DNA from: Methanospirillum stamsii
GTDB taxonomy: Archaea > Halobacteriota > Methanomicrobia > Methanomicrobiales > Methanospirillaceae
Direction of reading: 5' to 3'
Length of the DNA stretch: 64,000 nt
Assembly: GCF_046244385.1 (NCBI RefSeq)
Contig: NZ_CP176366.1
Coordinates: forward strand, 1,488,001 to 1,552,000
This document shows positions 18,501-25,957 of the stretch, in pieces (within the stretch, counting starts at the first letter, position 1; every line of letters begins with the position of its first letter). The position numbers and the translations under genes were made by a program. Under the pieces are notes generated by a model. It was not told where the DNA came from, searched no databases, and saw only the letters and a list, made by a program, of their open reading frames with translations.

Positions 18501-19106
18501 TTACCAGATCTTTGGGATGAAACCATTCATATTTACTATACTGGCACTATCTCCGGTGGCACGGATCACAAAAAGGCCCTTTTTCTCTGCCATTGCTGCG
18601 GTGCCGGCATCTTCAGAGATGAATGCCACTGCCCCATATATCCTTTTTTCAGCATATTCCGGCATCCAGTTCTTCACCTGATTCAGTTTTTTCAAAAAAA
18701 TTATAATATCTTCCGGTCTTAATGTAGTCTTCACTTCTACGATGACTATCTCAGATCCATTTATTGCAATGATATCAAACTCGTAATCAACACCATCGCG
18801 GCGGCCTTTCCTCCGCTTAATGGTATCAGTTACTTCGATGCCTCGCTGGTTTAGTATTGTGATGATATCTCCTTCCACCAGGGATTCAACAAGTTTTCCC
18901 CATTGTGAGGCGAATAATCTCTCTAATTGATTGAGTTTTTTATCTGTTTCTTTGAATTTCTTATCTGTTTCCTGGAACTTCTTATCTGTCTCTTTGAATT
19001 TCTTATCTGTCTCCTGGAACATGAGCCAGACTTTTTCAAAAGAGAGCGGCCCATCATGAGAATTTTGATCAGTAATTGAAGGTTTTGGTTTTGAGGATGG
19101 TGCCAT
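18501..19106 (-). CDS. Coiled-coil PD-(D/E)XK-like protein (DUF3782-like), copy 1
   Basis: 201 residues. A short basic N-terminus is followed by a heptad region at about 29-63 in which the unit F(K/Q)ETDKK is repeated, then a nuclease-like domain: 'GVDYEFDIIAINGSEIVIVE' (about 113-132) and the next residues VKTT give the D...E-x-K pattern. The family occurs in archaea and cyanobacteria in variable copy number; its role is unknown. Copy 2 at 20036-20620 is almost identical but lacks seven residues of the heptad region. TATA-like promoter at 19131-19150, about 25 bases before the ATG. Confidence 0.8.
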   Translation of the reverse strand: MAPSSKPKPSITDQNSHDGPLSFEKVWLMFQETDKKFKETDKKFQETDKKFKETDKKLNQLERLFASQWGKLVESLVEGDIITILNQRGIEVTDTIKRRKGRRDGVDYEFDIIAINGSEIVIVEVKTTLRPEDIIIFLKKLNQVKNWMPEYAEKRIYGAVAFISEDAGTAAMAEKKGLFVIRATGDSASIVNMNGFIPKIW

Positions 19107-19130
19107 AACTGATCATACTATTGCAACGGG

Positions 19131-19150
19131 GAGTATTTATTTTTCCGGGA
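19131..19150 (-). promoter_or_regulatory. TATA-like promoter of coiled-coil nuclease copy 1
   Basis: Exact 20-mer match to 17052-17071 and 20645-20664. On the minus strand the AAATAAATA core lies about 30 bases before the ATG at 19106, so transcripts would be nearly leaderless. Confidence 0.45.
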
Positions 19151-19195
19151 GGTTTTCTAAGCTTTAAAGGTTCCGGGCATAGGTGAGGGCATCAT
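19143..19195 (-). pseudogene. Scrap of a rmlB-like gene
   Basis: On the minus strand this reads 'DALTYARNL', a stop, then 'SLENLPE', matching 'DALTYAGNPENVENLPE' of the rmlB gene at 23632-24687. About 53 bases align with few differences (compare 24540-24593). The same scrap recurs at about 20677-20730 in the duplication. Confidence 0.65.
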
Positions 19196-19283
19196 CCAGG
19201 TGTTTTGGCTGTCAGGAAAGCAATTCGTTCTATCAGGTCTTATCAGAGATGTATGTAAATATGTGAAAAGTTTAAATTGATGT

Positions 19284-19526
19284 ATGGGTACGGGAACAAT
19301 ATCCCTATCTGATGATGTTGAAAAACGATTCAGAGAAACCATTACCCGTGAGTGTGGAAATAAGAAAGGTGCCTTAAGTAGTGCAATTACTGAAGCAATC
19401 GAACTTTGGATTAAAGAAGTTGACATACGTTCACTTGCTGAAGAGGGAAGAAGATTGTTAGCAAAGGAACATGATATTGGTAAATGGCAGTATTCCAATC
19501 GAAAGGAACTCTATGAGCGTACCTGA
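19284..19526 (+). CDS. VapB-like antitoxin (ribbon-helix-helix type)
   Basis: 80 residues. The N-terminal half resembles a ribbon-helix-helix DNA-binding unit: strand 'GTISLSDDVEKRFRE' then helices through 'ALSSAITEAIELWIKE'. The C-terminal half ('RSLAEEGRRLLAKEHDIG') would wrap the toxin. This is the only complete copy of three in the area. The vapC start lies inside its last codons (overlap 19513-19526), a translational coupling normal for vapBC, but that vapC is truncated. Confidence 0.7.
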   Translation: MGTGTISLSDDVEKRFRETITRECGNKKGALSSAITEAIELWIKEVDIRSLAEEGRRLLAKEHDIGKWQYSNRKELYERT

Positions 19527-19680
19527 TGCGTTAATAGACACAGACATTTTTGTCTATGCATGGACTTCTCTTGAGAAAGAGAAACATGATATTGCTTTAC
19601 AATTGTTTGAGAAAGTTTGGAGCAGGGAGATAACGTTCAGGAAAATTCCCTGGATTGAAGTGATAAATCCGTTCAAGTAA
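19513..19680 (+). pseudogene. Truncated vapC-like PIN toxin gene
   Basis: 55 residues from ATG 19513: 'MSVPDALIDTDIFVYAW' and 'SLEKEKHDIALQLFEKV' match the first third of a PIN-domain VapC, including its first acidic residue. After about residue 40 the similarity ends and the frame closes. The other metal-binding residues are missing, so it cannot be an active RNase. Decayed acylphosphatase-gene sequence begins about 30 bases after the stop, suggesting a deletion joined the two. Confidence 0.8.
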
Positions 19681-19711
19681 GAAGGCTTATTAGGGCTCTT
19701 TCTGAATTCCA

Positions 19712-20030
19712 TATAATTTCTGCATAATATATTGATATTTTGTATAAAGAGACTCTTTAATATCTCATATCCTGAAACTCCTGATTGGCTCTTTCTTGAT
19801 GAGAAATCTGATCATCCTATTTTTCCAGCATCTGCTCTCCAATTACCACAGAGAGAAGATTGTTAGTGTCAGTAAGAACAAGATAAATGAGCCCCGTATC
19901 CGGGCGTTTTCCGAGTTCTTCATCCAGATTCCCTCTTTCTATTTTGAAATATTTCTATTTTCCTTCATTGGTTCCGGACACTTTTGCTATCAATTCAAAA
20001 AAGATGGGATCCTTAACAATTCTATTGTCT
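19712..20030 (-). pseudogene. Second decayed acylphosphatase/coiled-coil gene remnant
   Basis: Base-level similarity to 14990-15335 is clear over about 300 bases, for example the shared 'ATTGATATTTTGTAT' near the 3' end and 'CCGAGTTCTTCATCC' in the middle. The reading frame is broken several times and the 5' acylphosphatase half is gone. It lies downstream of nuclease copy 2, a position absent in copy 1. Confidence 0.7.
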
Positions 20031-20035
20031 AATAG

Positions 20036-20620
20036 TTACCAGACTTTTGGAGCAAAACTATCCTCATTTACTATACTGGCACTGTCTCCGGTGGCTCGTA
20101 TAACAAAAAGGCCCTTTTTATCTGCCATTTCTGCTGTGCCAGCATCTTCTGATATGAATGCTACTGCTCCATATATCCTTTTTTCAGCATATTCCGGCAT
20201 CCAGTTCTTCGCCTGTTTCAGTTTTTTCAAAAAATTTCTGATATCTTCTGGTCTTAATGTAGTCTTCACTTCTACGATGACTATTTCAGATCCATTAATT
20301 GCAATGATATCAAACTCGTAATCAATACCATCACGACGGCCTTTCCTCCTCTTAATGGTATCAGTTACTTCTATACCACGTTGATTTAGTATTGTGATGA
20401 TATCTCCTTCCACCAGGGATTCGACAAGTTTTCCCCATTGTGAGGTGAATAATCTCTCTAATTGATTGAGTTTTTTATCTGTCTCCTGAAACTTCTTGTC
20501 TGTCTCTTTGAATTTCTTATCTGTCTCCTGGAACATGAGCCAGACTTTTTCAAAAGAGAGCGGCCCATCATGAGAATTTTGATCAGGTATTGAAGGTTTT
20601 GGTTTTGAGGATGGTGCCAT
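20036..20620 (-). CDS. Coiled-coil PD-(D/E)XK-like protein (DUF3782-like), copy 2
   Basis: 194 residues, near-identical to copy 1 but with one heptad fewer (seven residues, 21 bases). The nuclease-like core is kept ('GIDYEFDIIAINGSEIVIVE', then VKTT). The C-terminus ends 'DSFAPKVW' against 'NGFIPKIW' in copy 1, so the copies have begun to drift. Promoter at 20645-20664. Confidence 0.8.
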   Translation of the reverse strand: MAPSSKPKPSIPDQNSHDGPLSFEKVWLMFQETDKKFKETDKKFQETDKKLNQLERLFTSQWGKLVESLVEGDIITILNQRGIEVTDTIKRRKGRRDGIDYEFDIIAINGSEIVIVEVKTTLRPEDIRNFLKKLKQAKNWMPEYAEKRIYGAVAFISEDAGTAEMADKKGLFVIRATGDSASIVNEDSFAPKVW

Positions 20621-20940
20621 AACTGATCATACTATTGCAACGGGGAGTATTTATTTTTCCGGGAGGTTTTCTAAGTTTTAAAGGTTCCGGGCATAGGTGA
20701 GGGCATCATCCAGGTGTTTTGGCTGTTAGTAAAGCAATTCGTTTTATCAGGTCTTATCAGAGGTCTATGTAAATATGTAAAAAATCTAAATATATCTATG
20801 GGCACGGTAACAATATCTCTATCTGATGATGTTGAAAAACGATTCAGAGAAACCATTACCCGTGAGTGTGGAAATAAGAAAGGTGCATTAAGTAATGCAA
20901 TAACTGAAGCTATTGAACTTTGGATTATAGAAGCAAGACA
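20036..20940. repeat. Segmental duplication, copy 2
   Basis: Counterpart of 18501-19430. It includes the nuclease gene, the shared 20-mer promoter (20645-20664), the rmlB scrap and the vapB 5' region. Confidence 0.85.
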
Positions 20941-20995
20941 TGCGTTCACTTGCTGAAGAGGGAAGAAGATTGTTAGCAAGGGAACATGATATTGG
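20798..20995 (+). pseudogene. Frameshifted, truncated vapB-like gene
   Basis: From ATG 20798 the sequence matches the intact VapB for about 47 residues ('MGTVTISLSDDVEKRFRE'...). One inserted base near 20933-20943 then shifts the frame; 'SLAEEGRRLLAREHDIG' continues in the next frame and stops matching at about 20995. The 3' end and any vapC are absent. Confidence 0.8.
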
Positions 20996-21090
20996 TCATG
21001 AATTCTTTCTTTTCAAAAATATAAAGCTGAAAGGCAGATGTCCGTTCTCATAAAGGTATATATTACATCTGAATTACACATGTATTCAGG

Positions 21091-21441
21091 ATGAATAGGG
21101 AACGGGGGGATTTTGCGAGCGATGAAAAGGTAATTTCTAACGCCATTTATTCATATACATCACAGATACAAGAGAAATATGGGGATAAAATAAAACGAGT
21201 AATTCTGTTTGGCTCATGGGCCAGGGGTGAAGGTGATTCTGGTTCTGATGTTGATTTATTGGTTATTACTTCTAAATTGCCGGTAAAATCCAAATTAGAT
21301 ATTATGTGGATTGCCTGCTCTTTTTTTACCAAAACAAATGTATACCTATCAATAAAAGTTTTTTCTGAAGACGAGTTCGAACAAGAGAGGGATTTCTCGT
21401 TTATTAAAACTGTATTAATGGAGGGAAGGCAAATTGCCTAA
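21091..21441 (+). CDS. MNT-type nucleotidyltransferase (antitoxin of a HEPN/MNT pair)
   Basis: 116 residues with the minimal nucleotidyltransferase signature 'GSWARGEGDSGSDVDLLV' (about 47-64), i.e. GS...DxD. In HEPN/MNT modules this enzyme AMPylates or otherwise blocks the HEPN RNase. A TATA box, GTATATATTA, lies at about 21057-21066, giving a near-leaderless transcript. The HEPN gene starts 8 bases before this stop (TTG 21434) but is split by an insertion sequence. The MNT gene itself is undamaged. Confidence 0.85.
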   Translation: MNRERGDFASDEKVISNAIYSYTSQIQEKYGDKIKRVILFGSWARGEGDSGSDVDLLVITSKLPVKSKLDIMWIACSFFTKTNVYLSIKVFSEDEFEQERDFSFIKTVLMEGRQIA

Positions 21442-21512
21442 TAGAGATGAAATATCTCTTTTTATCAGACGTGCTCAGGATACTTATACCGTGGCATGCG
21501 AACTACATCAAA

Positions 21513-23082
21513 CCCAAACTATTCCGCTCATAGGGATTAATTTTCACAAATATCTCTTTTTTCTCCACTTACTCTGCATATCACCGAAAAAGCTTTATAC
21601 TATTTATCCCTAATATTATGTCATGGAAACCTGGGCTACGGAGTGGCTTGCAGAAGAGCGGAGGAAGGGAAAACAGTGCCTTGAGATCAAATACATCCAG
21701 GGTAAACCCTATGTCTATTATTCAACAAGTACCTACGACAGGGATACGAAAAAAACAAAGAAGATATCTAAATATATTGGACGCCTGACTCCAGATCGTG
21801 GTCTTTTAACAAAAGGTTCAACTCGGCCATCCCAAAATACGACTTCTCAGTCTTCAACCCTCCCAAGAGCGAAATCCGTCTTTGAATATGGAAATGCTAG
21901 ACTTTTGGGGGATGAATTTAAGGATATGATCCCTGTGCTCAAAGAGGCTTTTCCTGAACATTGGGAAGAGATAATTGCTTTCGTTTTTACTCGTATATCG
22001 GGCTATCTACCTCTCAAACGAATCAAATCTACATGGGAAAAACTAGACAACGTATTGAAGATCTCTCCAAACTGCTCTCCCAAAAATCTCTCAATGACAC
22101 TGAAATCTATCGGAGATGATAAAATTGGCCAGGATATGGTGTTTAAACACCTCTGGCAGGAAAACCATCATCTCATCTATGATCTATCATTTGTGTTCTC
22201 CCTCTCAGATAACTTGACATTCGCAGAATGGGGTCGAAATCATAATGAAATTTCACTTCCGCAGGTAAATGTAGCCTTGTTTAGTGGTCTTGAGACGGGC
22301 CTCCCAGTAATGATCAGGGTGATTCCAGGATCTGTTAAAGACGTAAAAACACTTCTTCCTTCGATGGATGAAATAAAATTAAATGACGCGATTCTTATTG
22401 TAGATCGTGGTTTTGTGTCTGATGAGGTCTTGGATGGAATCTTTGATCGTAACTGTTCAGCTGTGGTGCCCCAGAGAAGAAACAGTAACTGGTATAACAC
22501 AAGAATTCATCTCACAGATCGGTTTATATATCATAAACGTTTGATTCGGGGTGGAAAAAGGGAGATTGATGGGAAGATACTCTATCTTTTTGAAGATAAA
22601 GATCTGGAACTTGAGGAGAACAAAACACTTTTTGAACTGGTTGAGAAGGGAAATATTACGCCAGAAGAAGCGAAAATACGAGAGAAAAAAGCAGGGAGAA
22701 TCCTATTCGTTTCAAATTTAGATAAATCTCCACAGGAAATTTATGAGTTATACAAAACAAGGGACCTGGTTGAACGGCACTTTGATACGCTGAAGAATGA
22801 AATTCAGGCGGATGTACTATATCTTGGAGATCGGAGTGCAGTATTTGGCCATTTGTTTATTGGTTTTCTCTGTCTGTATCTCTACTGCAAGCTGATGATT
22901 CTCATTAAAAGGGAGGGATTAACTGCAGAATATTCGCCAAAGGACGTGCTATTGGCGTTTTCAAAAGTAATGAGAATCACTTATGATGGGTTTGACCAAG
23001 TTACAGAAGTGCCAAAGAAGGTTCGTGAGCTCGAGAAGAAGCTCAAACTCAATTTATTCCCTAATTGAAGGCATAGTTTGGG
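21513..23082 (+). mobile_element. IS1634/IS4-like insertion sequence, 1570 bp
   Basis: Ends are imperfect inverted repeats: left CCCAAACTATTCCGCTCAT, right (complement) CCCAAACTATGCCTTCAAT. Both are flanked by the direct repeat ATCAAA (21507-21512 and 23083-23088), a 6-bp target duplication. One transposase gene fills it. The transposase stop lies within the right inverted repeat. The clean duplication points to a fairly recent insertion. Confidence 0.85.
21623..23068 (+). CDS. DDE transposase of the insertion sequence
   Basis: 481 residues with an RNase-H-like DDE core. Candidate catalytic residues are Asp in 'LIYDLSFVFSLSDN' (about 176), Asp in 'AILIVDRGFVSDEVL' (about 258) and Glu in 'KTRDLVERHFDTLKNEI' (about 384), the last matching the Y-(2)-R-(3)-E-(6)-K motif of the IS4 superfamily. 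The N-terminus ('GKPYVYYSTSTYDRDTKKTK') is typical of the IS1634 group. It looks intact. Confidence 0.85.
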   Translation: METWATEWLAEERRKGKQCLEIKYIQGKPYVYYSTSTYDRDTKKTKKISKYIGRLTPDRGLLTKGSTRPSQNTTSQSSTLPRAKSVFEYGNARLLGDEFKDMIPVLKEAFPEHWEEIIAFVFTRISGYLPLKRIKSTWEKLDNVLKISPNCSPKNLSMTLKSIGDDKIGQDMVFKHLWQENHHLIYDLSFVFSLSDNLTFAEWGRNHNEISLPQVNVALFSGLETGLPVMIRVIPGSVKDVKTLLPSMDEIKLNDAILIVDRGFVSDEVLDGIFDRNCSAVVPQRRNSNWYNTRIHLTDRFIYHKRLIRGGKREIDGKILYLFEDKDLELEENKTLFELVEKGNITPEEAKIREKKAGRILFVSNLDKSPQEIYELYKTRDLVERHFDTLKNEIQADVLYLGDRSAVFGHLFIGFLCLYLYCKLMILIKREGLTAEYSPKDVLLAFSKVMRITYDGFDQVTEVPKKVRELEKKLKLNLFPN

Positions 23083-23631
23083 ATCAAAACCACCATTATA
23101 ATGACGCTATATCCAGGGCATATTATTCAATGTTTTATGCTGCAAAAGCGGTGCTTCTAACAAAGGATATTATAACAAGGACTCACAAAGGGACGATTTC
23201 ACAACTGAATAGTAATTTTGTGAGAGTGGGAGAATTTGAAGAGATGGTGTGGAAATATCTGCCTTTGTCTGAGACTCTTCGAGAAGAAGCCGATTATTCT
23301 ATAACAAAAAGAATTACTCAGGAAGAGTCAGATGAGATTCTGACCGGTGCCCATATCTTCATACAACGATGTGAATCGCTTATCTCTCAAAAAATTTAAA
23401 TTTCAGGACTTCTTATGAGGGTATTTACACCTGTACATAATAGTCATCTTGTGAAAAAAAGAATTCAAACCATCTATCTTTTATTTCTCATTCAAACGGC
23501 AATCCTGTGTATGAACTATCTGTTTCCAGACCCTTTTTAGGAAATTACTCTCAAAAAGCGGCATGATGATACTCATCAGGCCCGACGTATAAAAAGGAGG
23601 GGTCATGGCAATTTTTTCTCGGTTTACAGAT

Positions 23632-24687
23632 TCACCCATAGTTTTTCTGGTAAAAACTTAGGTATTCACCGGAGATGACATTTTTTACCCACCTCTGGTG
23701 CTCCAGATACCACCGGATCGTATTCCGGATTCCCTCTTCAAAAGATGTTTCCGGCACCCACCCCAATTCCCGGTTGATCTTTGAGGCATCTATGGCATAT
23801 CTCCGGTCATGACCAAGCCTGTCGGTAACATGTGCGATCAGGTCTTCGTTGATATCCGGATCCCCGGTCATTTCACTCAGCAGCCGCAATATTGTTTTAA
23901 CAATAACGATATTTTCCCGTTCATTTGAACCACCGATATTGTATACCTCCCCAACTTTTCCTTTATGAAAGATCAGGTCTATTGCCCGGCAGTGATCCAT
24001 GACATACAGCCAGTCACGGACTTGTTTCCCATCACCATATACCGGAATGAACTGGTGTTCCAGGGCCCGGGTGATGATCAAGGGGATGAGTTTTTCCGGA
24101 AACTGATACGGCCCGTAATTATTCGAGCATCGGGTGATTACCACCGGCATGCCAAAGGTGTCATGATATGCTTTTGCAATGAGATCTGATCCTGCTTTAC
24201 TTGCAGAGTAGGGACTATGTGGATCGAGAGGTGTTGTCTCGGAAAAGAGACCATCCGGACCGAGTGAGCCATAGACCTCATCGGTGGAGACCTGGAGGAA
24301 GGTTGTTTTCTCTTTCCACTTTCCATCCTTGAGCCATGCTGCTTTTGCTGCATCAAGGAGTGTATGGGTTCCCAGGATGTTGGTTTTCAGGAAGATTGCC
24401 GGATCATGAATTGACCGATCAACATGGGATTCTGCGGCAAAGTTGATGACACCCAGGATATCATACCGGGAAAATACCGATTGAACCTCCCCCGGATCAG
24501 TGATGTCGCCTTTGATGAAAATGAAACGGGATTTCTGATCTTCCGGAAGGTTTTCTACGTTTTCAGGGTTCCCGGCATAGGTCAGGGCATCATACCCGAT
24601 GATAATGTCTTCCGGGTGGTTGGCCAGGTAATGATATACAAAGTTTGAACCGATAAAACCGGCAGTACCTGTTACGAATATAATCAT
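23632..24687 (-). CDS. rmlB: dTDP-glucose 4,6-dehydratase
   Basis: 351 residues, extended short-chain dehydrogenase. Rossmann motif 'VTGTAGFIGSNFVYHY' (about 5-20), active-site 'STDEVYGSL' (Thr, Asp, Glu for dehydration) and 'YSASKAGSD' with the catalytic Tyr/Lys. It turns dTDP-glucose into the 4-keto-6-deoxy intermediate of rhamnose and other deoxysugars. rmlA, rmlC and rmlD are not next to it. It is divergent from gmd. A small rmlB scrap is also found twice near 19.2 and 20.7 kb. Confidence 0.9.
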   Translation of the reverse strand: MIIFVTGTAGFIGSNFVYHYLANHPEDIIIGYDALTYAGNPENVENLPEDQKSRFIFIKGDITDPGEVQSVFSRYDILGVINFAAESHVDRSIHDPAIFLKTNILGTHTLLDAAKAAWLKDGKWKEKTTFLQVSTDEVYGSLGPDGLFSETTPLDPHSPYSASKAGSDLIAKAYHDTFGMPVVITRCSNNYGPYQFPEKLIPLIITRALEHQFIPVYGDGKQVRDWLYVMDHCRAIDLIFHKGKVGEVYNIGGSNERENIVIVKTILRLLSEMTGDPDINEDLIAHVTDRLGHDRRYAIDASKINRELGWVPETSFEEGIRNTIRWYLEHQRWVKNVISGEYLSFYQKNYG

Positions 24688-24827
24688 ACGTTATATTTTA
24701 TGTCTATTGGTATCTAATTAATAGGATATTACCAATGGGACTCTTTTCATAAGTGACATTAGTGATGAACTGATTTACAAAGAATTATCGTCTATTCAGA
24801 TGAAAATCAACCGGACATAGAAGAATT

Positions 24828-25871
24828 ATGAAGCGAGCATTTATTACCGGAATAACCGGGCAGGACGGATCGTATCTGGCAGAGTTTCTTCTCTCCAAAG
24901 GGTACGAGGTCCATGGTCTTGTCCGCCGTGCATCTACCTTTAACACTCAACGGATTGATCATATTTATATCGATGCCCATGAACCCGATGCCAGGATCTT
25001 TTTCCATTATGGGGATCTTTCAGATTCTGAGATGATATCACATGTTCTCTACAATATTAAACCTGATGAAATCTACCATCTTGGGGCACAAAGTCATGTC
25101 AGAATAAGTTTTGATACTCCGGAATATACAGGAAATATTACCGGACTTGCCACGACAAGAATTCTTGAAGCAGCCCGAAGAAGTAATCCTTCGGTAAAGT
25201 TTTACCAGGCTTCCTCCAGTGAAATGTTTGGGCATACCCCGCCACCACAGAATGAGGATAGTTGTTTCTGGCCACGGAGTCCTTATGCATGTGCCAAGGT
25301 GTATTCATACTGGATGACCCGAAATTATCGCGACGGGTACAACATGTTCGCCTGTAATGGAATTTTGTTTAACCATGAATCTCCAAGACGTGGTGAGACC
25401 TTCGTAACCCGAAAAATCACCCGGGGTATCGCTGCAATCCTTGCCGGGAAAGAGAAATACCTATACCTTGGTAACCTTGAAGCAAAAAGAGACTGGGGGT
25501 ATTCACCCGAATATGTAGAATGTATGTGGAGGATACTTCAACAGGATACTCCGGATGATTATGTTATCGGAACTGGTCAGACCAATTCTGTCCAGGAGTA
25601 TGTGGATGCAGCCTTTTCCTATGCCGGCCTTGATGTGAATGAACATGTGAAGATCGACCCGAAATATTTCCGTCCGACTGAAGTAGAAGCTTTACAGGCA
25701 GATCCCTCGAGATCTGAAAAGAAACTTTCCTGGAAAGCGAAAATCCGGTTTAAAGAACTGATGAAGATCATGGTGGATGCAGATATGCGGGCAGCAGGGC
25801 TTGAACCGGTCGGTGAAGGGGATGAAATTATCCGGAAAGAGTTTCCATACCGGTGGTGGGGAAAAGACTGA
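24828..25871 (+). CDS. gmd: GDP-mannose 4,6-dehydratase
   Basis: 347 residues. Opens with 'KRAFITGITGQDGSYLAEFL', the gmd form of the nucleotide-binding motif; 'YQASSSEMFG' carries the catalytic Ser/Glu and 'YACAKVYSYW' the Tyr/Lys. It makes GDP-4-keto-6-deoxymannose, precursor of GDP-fucose and GDP-rhamnose; an fcl homologue lies at 44381-45313. Because the island also has a GDP-heptose pathway, GDP-heptose is a possible alternative substrate, as for related Campylobacter and Yersinia enzymes. A degraded second gmd end lies at 27327-27535. Confidence 0.92.
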   Translation: MKRAFITGITGQDGSYLAEFLLSKGYEVHGLVRRASTFNTQRIDHIYIDAHEPDARIFFHYGDLSDSEMISHVLYNIKPDEIYHLGAQSHVRISFDTPEYTGNITGLATTRILEAARRSNPSVKFYQASSSEMFGHTPPPQNEDSCFWPRSPYACAKVYSYWMTRNYRDGYNMFACNGILFNHESPRRGETFVTRKITRGIAAILAGKEKYLYLGNLEAKRDWGYSPEYVECMWRILQQDTPDDYVIGTGQTNSVQEYVDAAFSYAGLDVNEHVKIDPKYFRPTEVEALQADPSRSEKKLSWKAKIRFKELMKIMVDADMRAAGLEPVGEGDEIIRKEFPYRWWGKD

Positions 25872-25957
25872 AGATTGCTTATGGTATTTCAAAATTATAT
25901 TCAGATAATAATAACTGAATTTCCTATATAAAACAAAATATCTGCTGCGGTCATAAA

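Larger units (their letters stand above)
18501..19430. repeat. Segmental duplication, copy 1
   Basis: This stretch (coiled-coil nuclease gene, its promoter, a rmlB scrap and the vapB 5' half) is repeated at about 20036-20940 with high identity. The main difference is a 21-base in-frame deletion in the heptad region of copy 2. Confidence 0.85.
21434..23399 (+). pseudogene. HEPN-domain gene split by an insertion sequence
   Basis: Codons 1-26 run from TTG 21434 to 21511. Removing the element (21513-23082) and one copy of the 6-base duplication rejoins codon 27 at 21512/23089-23090 in frame: 'CELHQNHHYNDAISRAYYSM', then 'FYAAKAVLLTKD' and on to the stop at 23399. The rebuilt protein is 130 residues, a normal HEPN length. 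The open frame from 22983 to 23399 is an accidental fusion of element and HEPN sequence. Confidence 0.9.

Noticed and set aside
22983..23399. A 138-codon open frame over the right end of the insertion sequence
   Set aside because: It fuses out-of-frame element sequence to the real HEPN 3' part; the natural frame joins 21511 to 23089.
23604..23660. Small 18-codon frame with GGAGGGG upstream and a TATA-like box
   Set aside because: It has a good start site but runs into the rmlB 3' end on the other strand and resembles nothing; too short to support.
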